DNA of 64,000 nucleotides, taken from contig DASYXT010000069.1 of assembly GCA_035934555.1 (NCBI GenBank), positions 36,821 through 100,820 of the forward strand, read 5' to 3'. The stretch is from DASYXT01 sp035934555. Lineage in GTDB: Bacteria; Verrucomicrobiota; Verrucomicrobiia; Limisphaerales; UBA8199. The translations under genes and the position numbers were made by a program. Shown piece by piece: positions 26,826 through 34,444 of the stretch. Numbering within the stretch: the stretch's first letter is position 1; each line of letters starts with the position of its first letter. The notes under the pieces are model-generated. The model ran no database searches. It was not told where the DNA came from and worked only from the letters and a program-made list of their open reading frames with translations.

Positions 26826-29003
26826 ATGGGAAGTACGAATAGCAAGCGGCAGACAATCTGGGTTTGCATTGGTCTGGCCCTGGTCACGATGGCCGCGTTT
26901 TGGCGCGTGGCAGCAAACGGATTCGTGATTTATGACGATCCGGCCTATGTAAGTGAGAACCCGGCGGTGCTAGCAGGGTTGAGCTTTGGAGGTGTGGTGT
27001 GGGCATTTACGCACACTGTTACGGGCAATTGGCACCCAGTCACAATGCTTTCGCATATGCTCGATTGCTCACTTTTTGGGACCAATCCGGCTGGGCATCA
27101 TGTGACGAATTTGCTGTTGCACACCATGAACGCCGTGCTTCTGTTTTTGCTTTTGCAGCGGAGCACCGGGGCGGTTTGGCGCAGCGCATTAGTCGCAGCT
27201 TTATTTGGTTTGCATCCGCTGCATGTAGAGTCGGTGGCCTGGGTCGCGGAGCGGAAGGATGTGTTGAGCGGGTTTTTCTTCTTTTTAACGTTGTTGGCGT
27301 ACCTGGCGTACGTGCGGGCTCGGGAAAAGGGCGGAGCTCGGACGTTAGTCCGCAGCGATGCGCACTCGCCGAGCGCGCCGGCGAATCGGGAAAAATCTGC
27401 CATCCGGATATTGCTGTGGACTAAAGTCCGCGCTCCGATAGAGCGGGACCGCGAGGCCGGTGCGTTCTACTTCGTGGCGCTGGTGTGTTTCGCGTTGGGA
27501 CTGATGAGCAAGCCGATGTTGGTGACGCTGCCGTTCGTGCTGCTGTTACTAGATTACTGGCCGTTGGGGCGGTGGCACGGCGAAGGCGTTGGCCGGTTCT
27601 CTTTCATTACCACCGGGCTTCAGCCTGAAGGAACACTGCAACAAATGAAGGGAGCCGTGGCAACGGCTTCTCCGAAAGGACGAGAAACTGTTAGAGCGGT
27701 TCCGAAGCACAAACCGGGGGAGCCCACCGGGCTGAGGCGCGGTGTTAGTGGGAGTTCTGAGACGAACGGTGGCCGTGCTCACCTAAGCCGGCTGTTACTG
27801 GAAAAGGCGCCGTTTTTTTCGCTTACCTTAGCGTTTTGCGTAATCACAATTCTAACTCAACAACAGGGTGGAGCTGTATTATCGGTTGAGGACTTCCCCA
27901 TGCAGGTGCGCCTAGAGAATGCAGTTGTGGCGTGCCTTGCTTATCTGGGCAAGATGATTTGGCCATCGAAACTCGCCGTCTTTTACCCCCTACCGAGTGG
28001 CGGTTGGCCAGGCTGGGAAGTGGGAGTGGGCATTGCGATACTAGCCTGCTCAACTTTTTGGGCCATCTCGCTGGCACGCTCCGGCGAGCTGCCCTTTGTC
28101 ACAGTAGGTTGGTTTTGGTTTGTGGGGATGTTGGTACCTGTCCTCGGGATTGTTCAAGTAGGAATCCAGGCATTCGCGGATCGTTACACTTACTTGCCGC
28201 TGGTGGGGTGCTTCATCATTATTGTTTGGGGTGGAATGGTCCTAGCCAGCAGGTTTCGTTTACCGAGAGGGGGCATTTGTGCCGCTGCCACCATAGGGCT
28301 AGCAGCTCTCGCTGCCCGGACCTACGCAGAGACTGGATATTGGAGAAATTCTGAGGCTCTGCTCATTAGGTGTATTGCAGTTACACACGATAATTTCGTA
28401 GCTCACAACAACCTGGCAGCGGCATATATAAAAGAGGAAAAATACCAGGAGGCCAGGGTCCATTGCCTGGCAGCACTGGGCATCTATCCGGAGTTCGGAC
28501 TTGCGGCTCAGAATATGGCTATTGTCCTAGGCATGACAGGTGATTATCAGGCAGCTAAGTCTTATCTGAGGCATGCAGTGCGAATCGACCCTGCGACCGC
28601 GGGGCAGTACTCGAAGTTGGCGGATGTACTCAGTGGGCAAGGCAAAGTGCGGCCGGCGCTCGATTTCTACCACGAGTACCTCCGCCTAAAGCCCAACGAT
28701 GCGAGGGTATGTAATAACCTGGCCTGGATGTTGGCTACAGCCTCTGACGCGGCACTGCGAGATGCGGGGCAGGCAGTAACCCTCGCCGAAAGGGCCTGCA
28801 AGCTCACTCAGTACAAGGAGGCTATATTTGTGGGCACTTTGGCCGCTGCTTACGCCGAGGCGAAGCGGTTCGAGGATGCCGTCAATGCGGCTGAGCGAGC
28901 AATCGCGCTAGCCGAGGCGGCGGGGCAAGACGCTCTGGCCAAAAGGAACAGGCAACTGCTGGAGTTGTATCGATCCGGCAAAGCTTTCCACCAGGAAAGC
29001 TAA
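26826..29003 (+). CDS. TMTC-like TPR membrane protein, paralogue 1
   Basis: The 725-residue product has about ten membrane helices (residues 10-500) with the family segments FVIYDDPAYVSENP, WHPVTMLSHMLDC, LFGLHPLHVESVAWVAERKD and then TPR repeats (about 515-715, for example NFVAHNNLAAAYIKEEKYQEA). These proteins resemble eukaryotic TMTC O-mannosyltransferases; the bacterial substrate is unknown. It is a paralogue of the protein encoded at 30587-32686. Two loops (residues about 169-204 and 258-310) are encoded by dispersed palindromic elements and have a composition unlike the rest, yet the frame stays open. It is the last gene of the 23.9-29.0 kb run. Confidence 0.85.
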   Translation: MGSTNSKRQTIWVCIGLALVTMAAFWRVAANGFVIYDDPAYVSENPAVLAGLSFGGVVWAFTHTVTGNWHPVTMLSHMLDCSLFGTNPAGHHVTNLLLHTMNAVLLFLLLQRSTGAVWRSALVAALFGLHPLHVESVAWVAERKDVLSGFFFFLTLLAYLAYVRAREKGGARTLVRSDAHSPSAPANREKSAIRILLWTKVRAPIERDREAGAFYFVALVCFALGLMSKPMLVTLPFVLLLLDYWPLGRWHGEGVGRFSFITTGLQPEGTLQQMKGAVATASPKGRETVRAVPKHKPGEPTGLRRGVSGSSETNGGRAHLSRLLLEKAPFFSLTLAFCVITILTQQQGGAVLSVEDFPMQVRLENAVVACLAYLGKMIWPSKLAVFYPLPSGGWPGWEVGVGIAILACSTFWAISLARSGELPFVTVGWFWFVGMLVPVLGIVQVGIQAFADRYTYLPLVGCFIIIVWGGMVLASRFRLPRGGICAAATIGLAALAARTYAETGYWRNSEALLIRCIAVTHDNFVAHNNLAAAYIKEEKYQEARVHCLAALGIYPEFGLAAQNMAIVLGMTGDYQAAKSYLRHAVRIDPATAGQYSKLADVLSGQGKVRPALDFYHEYLRLKPNDARVCNNLAWMLATASDAALRDAGQAVTLAERACKLTQYKEAIFVGTLAAAYAEAKRFEDAVNAAERAIALAEAAGQDALAKRNRQLLELYRSGKAFHQES
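27331..27437 (+). repeat. Family A palindromic element inside a TMTC-like gene, in frame
   Basis: The left arm GCGGAGCTCGGACGTTAG then TCCGCAGCGATG and the right arm TTGCTGTGGACTAAAG then TCCGCGCTCC match the intergenic copies at 21.2 and 52.4 kb. It encodes the peptide from GGARTLVRSDAH to LLWTKVRAPIE within the loop after helix 4. The paralogue at 30.6-32.7 kb has an unrelated loop there. Confidence 0.8.
27599..27754 (+). repeat. Family B element inside a TMTC-like gene, decayed copy, in frame
   Basis: The left end CTCTTTCATTACCACCGGGC and the right end GCGGTGTTAGTGGGAG are decayed versions of the 15-base terminal repeats of the copy at 31818-31971. The encoded peptide (TTGLQPEG...AVATASPKG...ETVRAVPK...RRGVSG) aligns with the peptide of that copy in the same frame. 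Confidence 0.75.
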
Positions 29004-29036
29004 TCTCTCATCCACAAGGTTCGTAGGTGGTTTTGC

Positions 29037-30596
29037 TTATGATTCGTAGCCGAACGCCTGGGCGAAAGGGGCCAGGGCTTGAAGATATGGTTCCAGGTGC
29101 TTCTGATAATTGCGCCAGCGGCCGACCGCACTTTTATAGATGGGTTTGGCAACGTCGGCATAAGTGGGCGAGCGCACGACCTTCTGCCGGGCATGTTCGT
29201 CGAACCCAAGCACACGCGCGTCCCAAGAGATACCTAGAAAGTCCAGCGTACGTCGCGCTACCGGTTCCAAAGCCTCGACCATGTCTTCATAGCGGACCTC
29301 GAGAAACGGGTTCTTGATCAAAGGTGCAATGGTTGTCCACATGCCCATGAGAGCCGTGTAATCCTCGACGGTCGCTTCCAAGCTCAAGTATGCGGCGCTG
29401 CCCTGCGTGAGGGGCATATACTGCATGAAGCAGCTCAGGCACACGTCGCGTGGATCGCGGAGGGCGATGAGCAGTTTTATTTCCGGGAAGATACGGATGA
29501 GCAACGGGATGAGAAACGTCAGGGACGGGTTCTTATCCATTAGCAACCTGCTGCCAATCGGTTGCCGCAGAAACTGCTCGGCCGTTCGGAAATATCCGGC
29601 GCGCGCGTGTTGCAGAGCCGAGGGTGAGGCTGCTTGAACCACGGAGAGGAATGAGTCGTTATCGGGCCGGCCGCGGGTCAAAGGCATGTAGGCGTCGTCG
29701 TAAAAGACCGTCGTCTCTTCGAGGGAAACCATGTCCGGATGCGAATCGAGCACCTGCTCGAGAAGTGTGGTTCCGGACCGTGGATGTCCTCCAAGCAGCA
29801 CCAGCCGGCGGGTTGGGGCAAGGCCAGGCGCCGCATCGAACCATTGATGCAGCAGTTCGGCCGACAGGCCGGTCCGCAGTGCTTGCAACCGCTCGCGAAT
29901 AGTCTGCAGTTCCAAAAGCGCGGGAGCGGCGAGCGGAATCAGTAACTCCTTCGCTGCCAGAAACGCGTTCATCGCCTCGTCAAAGGCGCCCTGCCGGTCC
30001 AGAAGGGCACCCAATTCGCACCAGGCTTGCGCGCCCAGCGTGGGCTCGGGTTTCACCTGGAGGCAGGAGCGCAAAAGCCTTTCCGCGTCCCCCGCTTGAC
30101 CCGCCTGGCGGTAAAGCCTGGCCCGCAGCAGGAGCGCAGGCGCAGAGGAAGCGTTGAGGGTTAGAGCGCGGTCGGCGGCCGCAGCGGCGTCGTCGAGCCG
30201 GCGGACCCGTTCATAAACTTCCCCTAACCTCACCAGGGCTTCGGCCGAGGAGTTGTTCTGTTCGATGACCCGTCTCAGATACCGTTCAGCCAGCTCATAT
30301 GCTCCGAAATCGAAGCTCTGTTTGCCGACGCCCAGGAGCATGTCAGCCTTGTTTGGCGCAATACGGACCACCTTTTCGAAGCAGCGTTCGGCAGCGGCGT
30401 AATCATAGCGGAGCCCATACATCTGGCCCAGGCCGCGGAGGACACCACAGTTGGCGGGATCCAGGCGGGAGGCTCGTTCCAGGCCGGCTATGGCCCGTTC
30501 GAAGTCCTTCCGCTGCCATGCCCGATTTGCGTCCTCAAGCATCCGCGACAGCGCGTTGGGTGAAACCAAGGTATTTCGTTTCAGCTTCATGGCCAT
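29037..30596 (-). CDS. TPR-sulfotransferase fusion protein
   Basis: The 519-residue product has TPR repeats in residues about 15-235 (AWQRKDFERAIAGLERASRLDP, LLGVGKQSFDFGAYELAERY). A C-terminal sulfotransferase domain follows. Its 5'-phosphosulfate loop is GGHPRSGTTLLEQVLD near residue 266, and the 3'-phosphate site is ALRDPRDVCLSCF. The family transfers sulfate from PAPS to proteins (tyrosine) or glycans; the substrate here is unknown. The start overlaps the end of the TMTC-like gene upstream by ten bases, so both are co-translated. Confidence 0.88.
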   Translation of the reverse strand: MAMKLKRNTLVSPNALSRMLEDANRAWQRKDFERAIAGLERASRLDPANCGVLRGLGQMYGLRYDYAAAERCFEKVVRIAPNKADMLLGVGKQSFDFGAYELAERYLRRVIEQNNSSAEALVRLGEVYERVRRLDDAAAAADRALTLNASSAPALLLRARLYRQAGQAGDAERLLRSCLQVKPEPTLGAQAWCELGALLDRQGAFDEAMNAFLAAKELLIPLAAPALLELQTIRERLQALRTGLSAELLHQWFDAAPGLAPTRRLVLLGGHPRSGTTLLEQVLDSHPDMVSLEETTVFYDDAYMPLTRGRPDNDSFLSVVQAASPSALQHARAGYFRTAEQFLRQPIGSRLLMDKNPSLTFLIPLLIRIFPEIKLLIALRDPRDVCLSCFMQYMPLTQGSAAYLSLEATVEDYTALMGMWTTIAPLIKNPFLEVRYEDMVEALEPVARRTLDFLGISWDARVLGFDEHARQKVVRSPTYADVAKPIYKSAVGRWRNYQKHLEPYLQALAPFAQAFGYES

Positions 30597-32686
30597 CGAG
30601 AGTTATCCATCGGCGAAGGGTTATCCGGACTATAGTGCTGCAGGAGTTCCTCAGCGCGTTGCGCGAGATTGGTCTGGCCGAACGAGCGAGCGAGCATGAG
30701 GGCATGTTTGAAGCAAGGAAGCGCCTGGTCGATGATGCCGTTTGTGAGGCATTCGAGGCCAAGATAATAAAAGGCGTCCGGGGAACGTGGGTTGAGGCGT
30801 AGGGCCTGTTTGTAATCTCGAAATGCCTCATCGGATTTGTGCTCGGCACTGTAAACCCGTCCCAAGCCCATCAGCGCGCCGGAGCTTTCGGGGTTGGTCT
30901 TGAGCGCTTCGTCCAAATGGGCTTTTGCGTTTCCAAAATCGCCCAATTCGACCAGCGCGATACCCATATTCTCATGAGCTTTCCCGTAATCAGGTTTGAG
31001 TTGGAGGGCTTTGCCAAGCCAATTCGTGGCGGACTCGAGCTGTTCGAGCACCATGTAACAGGTGCCGATGTTCATGGTCGCATCCAAGTGGTCGGGCTTG
31101 AGTTCGACGGCTTTGCGATACTCGACCAGGGCCTCCTTCGGTTGGCCCGAATGTTCGAGTGCCCAGCCCAGATTATAATGGGCCACGAAGTTATTCGGCG
31201 TCACCGTAAGGCAATGCCGCCACAGCGCGATGCTGTCGTGCCAGTACCCCGCCTGGTGCCAGGATACATAGCCGAGCGCAGCCAGGGAGATCAATGCCAC
31301 GGCCTGGCCCAGTACGACCGGCAGGCGGCACCGTCGCAATACCTCCGCGCCAGCCCAGACCAGTGCAATTGAAAGGCCAATCGCCGGCAGGTACATATAG
31401 CGATCGGCCATCGCGGCGTTGCTCATTGCCACGATCCCAATCACTGGCACCAGCATACCCATAAACCAGAACCAGCCTACTGCCGCATAGGGCAAAGTTC
31501 GAACATTCCTGACCAGAACCACCGTGACGATCAGAAGGAGCGCCACAGCGCCAAGCACCGGCAAGAATCCCAGGTGCGCGGGCAAGGGGTACATGGGCGC
31601 GAGCTTGGCCGGCCAGAAAAGCTTCTCGATGTACTCCGCGTATGAAACGGCAGCGTTCGCCAGGCGGAACCCGAAGGGCACAGCTTTCTCCGAGAGGACA
31701 TTCTGTCCGCTGCGCATCCCCAAATACGTGATCAAGCACGAGGCGAGAGTCAGCGCGAAAAAGGGGATCTTCTCCCGCAGCAGAGCCGCCAGTGGTTTCT
31801 GCTGCAATAGAAGAGCACTCTCATTAACACCGAGCTTTAGCCTGGTGAGAGCCGGGCCATGCGCCTGAGGAACCGCTTCAGCGGTTTCTCCACTTTCCCG
31901 GGAAGCCGTTGAAACGGCTGAAGGCGCATCCTCCATGCTCGCACCGGGCTGAAGCCCGGTGTTAATGAGAGGAGTCTTTAGCCGCCGCAGCGGCCAGAAA
32001 TCAAGTAGCAACAGCACGAACGGCAGGGTCACGATCATCGCCTTGCTCATGAGGCCAAGTGCAAAGGACACGACCGCAACTCGGTACCAGAAGGTGCTGC
32101 CGCGGACGCTCCCGGCGGCTCCGGGCTTGCCCTCTACTCGCACTCGCACATCGCCACTGCGTTCCACCCCAGCCGTCTGGACGTACCGCACATAGGCCCA
32201 GAGCGTCAGCATGAAGAATGCACCGCTCAGGGCGTCCTTCCGCTCCGCCAGCCAGGCGACCGATTCGACGTGCAGCGGGTGCAACGCGAATAGCCCAGCC
32301 ACCACGGCGCTTCGCTTCCAGGCGCCTGTCATTCGGGTAAGAGCACCGAATAGAAGCAGCGCGCTGGCAATATGCAGCGCGACATTCACCAGATGGTGCA
32401 AGCCCGCCCGCGGCCCAAACAAATCGCACGCGGCCATGTGCGACAGCCAGGTCAGCGGGTGCCAAAAGTCGAAGTATGTGGTCGAAAAGGCCCAAACAAT
32501 TCCGCGGAGGGTTAGCCCGGCGGTGACAATCGGGTTTTCGTAAATGAAGAACGGATCGTCGTAGTTGGTGAAGAGGAAAGTCCGTGTCTGCCAATACACA
32601 CAAAGCGTGGCCAGCACGAGGGCCAAGGCGACGAGCCTGGTTCGGCGGCGCGCACGGGATATTCCGGCAGGGCTGGAATTTATCAA
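30587..32686 (-). CDS. TMTC-like TPR membrane protein, paralogue 2
   Basis: The 699-residue product matches the protein at 26826-29003 across the membrane part (FLFTNYDDPFFIYENP, WHPLTWLSHMAACDLFG, LFALHPLHVESVAWLAERKDALSG). Six or so TPR units follow (residues about 470-690, NFVAHYNLGWALEHSGQPKEALVEYRK and so on). It probably modifies or assembles envelope proteins or glycans with the co-translated sulfotransferase. The loop at residues about 239-290 is encoded by a family B element. The start at 32686 gives a short basic leader (SRARRRTR) before helix 1. Confidence 0.86.
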   Translation of the reverse strand: MINSSPAGISRARRRTRLVALALVLATLCVYWQTRTFLFTNYDDPFFIYENPIVTAGLTLRGIVWAFSTTYFDFWHPLTWLSHMAACDLFGPRAGLHHLVNVALHIASALLLFGALTRMTGAWKRSAVVAGLFALHPLHVESVAWLAERKDALSGAFFMLTLWAYVRYVQTAGVERSGDVRVRVEGKPGAAGSVRGSTFWYRVAVVSFALGLMSKAMIVTLPFVLLLLDFWPLRRLKTPLINTGLQPGASMEDAPSAVSTASRESGETAEAVPQAHGPALTRLKLGVNESALLLQQKPLAALLREKIPFFALTLASCLITYLGMRSGQNVLSEKAVPFGFRLANAAVSYAEYIEKLFWPAKLAPMYPLPAHLGFLPVLGAVALLLIVTVVLVRNVRTLPYAAVGWFWFMGMLVPVIGIVAMSNAAMADRYMYLPAIGLSIALVWAGAEVLRRCRLPVVLGQAVALISLAALGYVSWHQAGYWHDSIALWRHCLTVTPNNFVAHYNLGWALEHSGQPKEALVEYRKAVELKPDHLDATMNIGTCYMVLEQLESATNWLGKALQLKPDYGKAHENMGIALVELGDFGNAKAHLDEALKTNPESSGALMGLGRVYSAEHKSDEAFRDYKQALRLNPRSPDAFYYLGLECLTNGIIDQALPCFKHALMLARSFGQTNLAQRAEELLQHYSPDNPSPMDNSRWP
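31818..31971 (-). repeat. Family B element inside a TMTC-like gene, intact 154-base copy, in frame
   Basis: CTCTCATTAACACCG at 31818-31832 is the exact complement of CGGTGTTAATGAGAG at 31957-31971. Inside are four further palindromes (GCACCGGGCTGAAGCCCGG, AGCCGTTGAAACGGCT, ACCGCTTCAGCGGT and CGAGCTTTAGCCTGG). In gene direction it encodes a peptide from NTGLQPGASMED to LKLGVNES. All 154 bases are read through without a stop. Confidence 0.88.
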
Positions 32687-32870
32687 AACAGGAACATCAT
32701 GCCAGAGGCGGCTGGCTCATTTCAAGAGCGCGAAGGATACTGAAGGGACGGATAAAGGGCGAATAACATGGTTGGAATCCTTTGTTCCTTCTCCTGCCAC
32801 TGTTCTCCAACCGGCATTTGGAATCCGAGATTTCAGAGGGCGACATGCCGGGAAGTGCGGCGCACCCGGA

Positions 32871-32902
32871 AAAAGAAAGCCGCCCGTGGGGGGCGGCCTT
32901 CT
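32871..32902 (-). terminator. Intrinsic terminator of the PEP-CTERM gene
   Basis: Read on the minus strand, GCCGCCC, a five-base loop and GGGCGGC (32897 to 32879) are followed by TTTCTTTT. It lies about 55 bases past the stop of the gene at 32954-33541 and separates it from the TMTC-like gene. Confidence 0.8.
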
Positions 32903-32953
32903 TCGATTAAAATGTGAGACTTGTTAAGAGGCTTCGTTAACAGGCTCTCGTTC

Positions 32954-33541
32954 TTACTTCCGACGGCGGAAGAACATCAATCCAGCACTCCCCAAGCCAA
33001 GCAAGGCCAAGGAGGTTGGTTCTGGAACCGTGTTGAGATTGAACGAGGTTAAACCCGGGACCAAAAACGTCGGCGTTGTAGGCGGGGTGCCGCTGGGGTT
33101 GCCAGTGGTCAACGAGAATACTGCCGATGACCCCCACTCGTTTCCTACGCCGGCTGATAAGGAGTACGCCGCGGCTTGCGCAAAGGTCGCGCCAGTCGTT
33201 GTGCCGTTGAGGGTCGTATCCCAAACGTCTATTTGAATAAATGCCGTTCCGCCACCCGCTACCGTAGGGATGGCGACTGTCCCAGCCTGGAAAAACCCGG
33301 CGGCAGCGGCAGCGCTCAAGAAGGGCGTTGTAGCGACCTGAGCCAGCGAACCAGCGCTCGGACCGGCCATTAGCGCAACGATGTACTGGGATCCAGTAAC
33401 TCTGGTTGTGCCGTTACTAAAAAACACTGCGGGGTCCGTTGTCGGGTGCCCGAAGTAGTTCTTGAAGCTCACTGTGCCTTGCCCATAGCTGGTCGCGGCG
33501 ACTGCCGCGCCTAGCAGAGCTGTTGCGAGAAGTTTCTTCAT
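32954..33541 (-). CDS. PEP-CTERM secreted protein, paralogue 2
   Basis: The 195-residue product has a signal peptide (LLATALLGAAVAATSYG) and a body paralogous to the proteins at 23042-23701 and 36520-37083. It ends in the textbook sorting tail VPEPTSLALLGLGSAGLMFF then RRRK. It is probably exported, processed by an exosortase and retained in the envelope or extracellular matrix. A clear terminator follows. The gene is the second of two minus-strand genes after 33596-34198, with a 54-base gap. Confidence 0.92.
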   Translation of the reverse strand: MKKLLATALLGAAVAATSYGQGTVSFKNYFGHPTTDPAVFFSNGTTRVTGSQYIVALMAGPSAGSLAQVATTPFLSAAAAAGFFQAGTVAIPTVAGGGTAFIQIDVWDTTLNGTTTGATFAQAAAYSLSAGVGNEWGSSAVFSLTTGNPSGTPPTTPTFLVPGLTSFNLNTVPEPTSLALLGLGSAGLMFFRRRK

Positions 33542-33595
33542 AGTAGTAGTGTTGTGGTTTGGTGTTTTGGTTGATGATTAGAATATAAACGTTGG

Positions 33596-34198
33596 CTAGG
33601 GGTTAAAGGTTCGCACCCAATCTTTTGCCGCGCCCGTCGACACCCAGAAGCTCTCGCCGACAGCCGGGGAGAGATCTGGGCTCCATGCTCCAAAGGAATA
33701 ATCCGATTCAACATAGGCCCCACTGCGGAGGTAGAACACAACGTCACCCCCGGTAGCTGGGAAGCCAAGGTTTCCGAGTGTATCCGATTGCGGCACCTGC
33801 GACGCTACCAGGGAGAACCCGGCCGGAATGTGGTTTGTCAAGTTGCCTGTGAGCACGTTACCCACGAATGTGTTGGTCGACGGACCCGAGGTGGAGTAGA
33901 AAAAGCCCATACCAGGGGTTAAGGTCAGGTCGGTGCTCCATGACCCGAACGAGAAGTCGCTTTCTGTAAACACCCCGCCGCTGTAAGAGAATACGACATC
34001 CCCACCTTGAGCATTGGGGAACAGACCGGAGAGGTGATTCGTGCCATTGTCTAGAGGATTGGCAACGAGGTTAAATCCCGTAGCGAGCGGGACGTTGACG
34101 TAACCGACAATGTTTAGGGAGTAAACATTGGATTGCGCCATGGTTGTGAGGGCACCGGCCGCGAGCGCAGCCAAGCCCAATAGTGCTTTTGTTCTCAT
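33596..34198 (-). CDS. Secreted protein with two internal repeats
   Basis: The 200-residue product has a signal peptide (LLGLAALAAGALTTMA). Two halves of about 70 residues are duplicates: GGDVVFSYSGGVFTESDFSF then GSWSTDLTLTPGMGFF, and GGDVVFYLRSGAYVESDYSF then GAWSPDLSPAVGESFW. The N-terminal NVYSLNIVGYVNVPLATGFN is a phrase I associate with a secreted family common in Verrucomicrobia. It has no PEP-CTERM tail and no known function. A good promoter precedes it. Confidence 0.78.
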   Translation of the reverse strand: MRTKALLGLAALAAGALTTMAQSNVYSLNIVGYVNVPLATGFNLVANPLDNGTNHLSGLFPNAQGGDVVFSYSGGVFTESDFSFGSWSTDLTLTPGMGFFYSTSGPSTNTFVGNVLTGNLTNHIPAGFSLVASQVPQSDTLGNLGFPATGGDVVFYLRSGAYVESDYSFGAWSPDLSPAVGESFWVSTGAAKDWVRTFNP

Positions 34199-34234
34199 TT
34201 GTTTTTGTAGTAATGTGTTACCGTGTGTAGCGCA

Positions 34235-34263
34235 ACTATGGCAAAGTGCAAGGAAGCTGTCAA
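34235..34263 (-). promoter_or_regulatory. Sigma70-type promoter of the 33596-34198 gene
   Basis: On the minus strand TTGACA (34263-34258), a 17-base spacer and CATAGT (34240-34235) form a near-consensus promoter. The transcript would start near 34228, with a leader of about 30 bases. Confidence 0.65.
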
Positions 34264-34444
34264 TGCCTTTTTAACTTTTTTTGAACATTTTTTTGGGCCG
34301 GCTGTTCGAGCATTCTTGACCCACTTTGAAGATGACAAGGCGCGTTGAGGAGAGTCTTAATCACCGCCGGGTTCTTTTTAACGTTAACGTTAACGGACCG
34401 TTGAACGAACTTGCTCACGAAACCTCCGGAGGCGGAGAGGAGCA

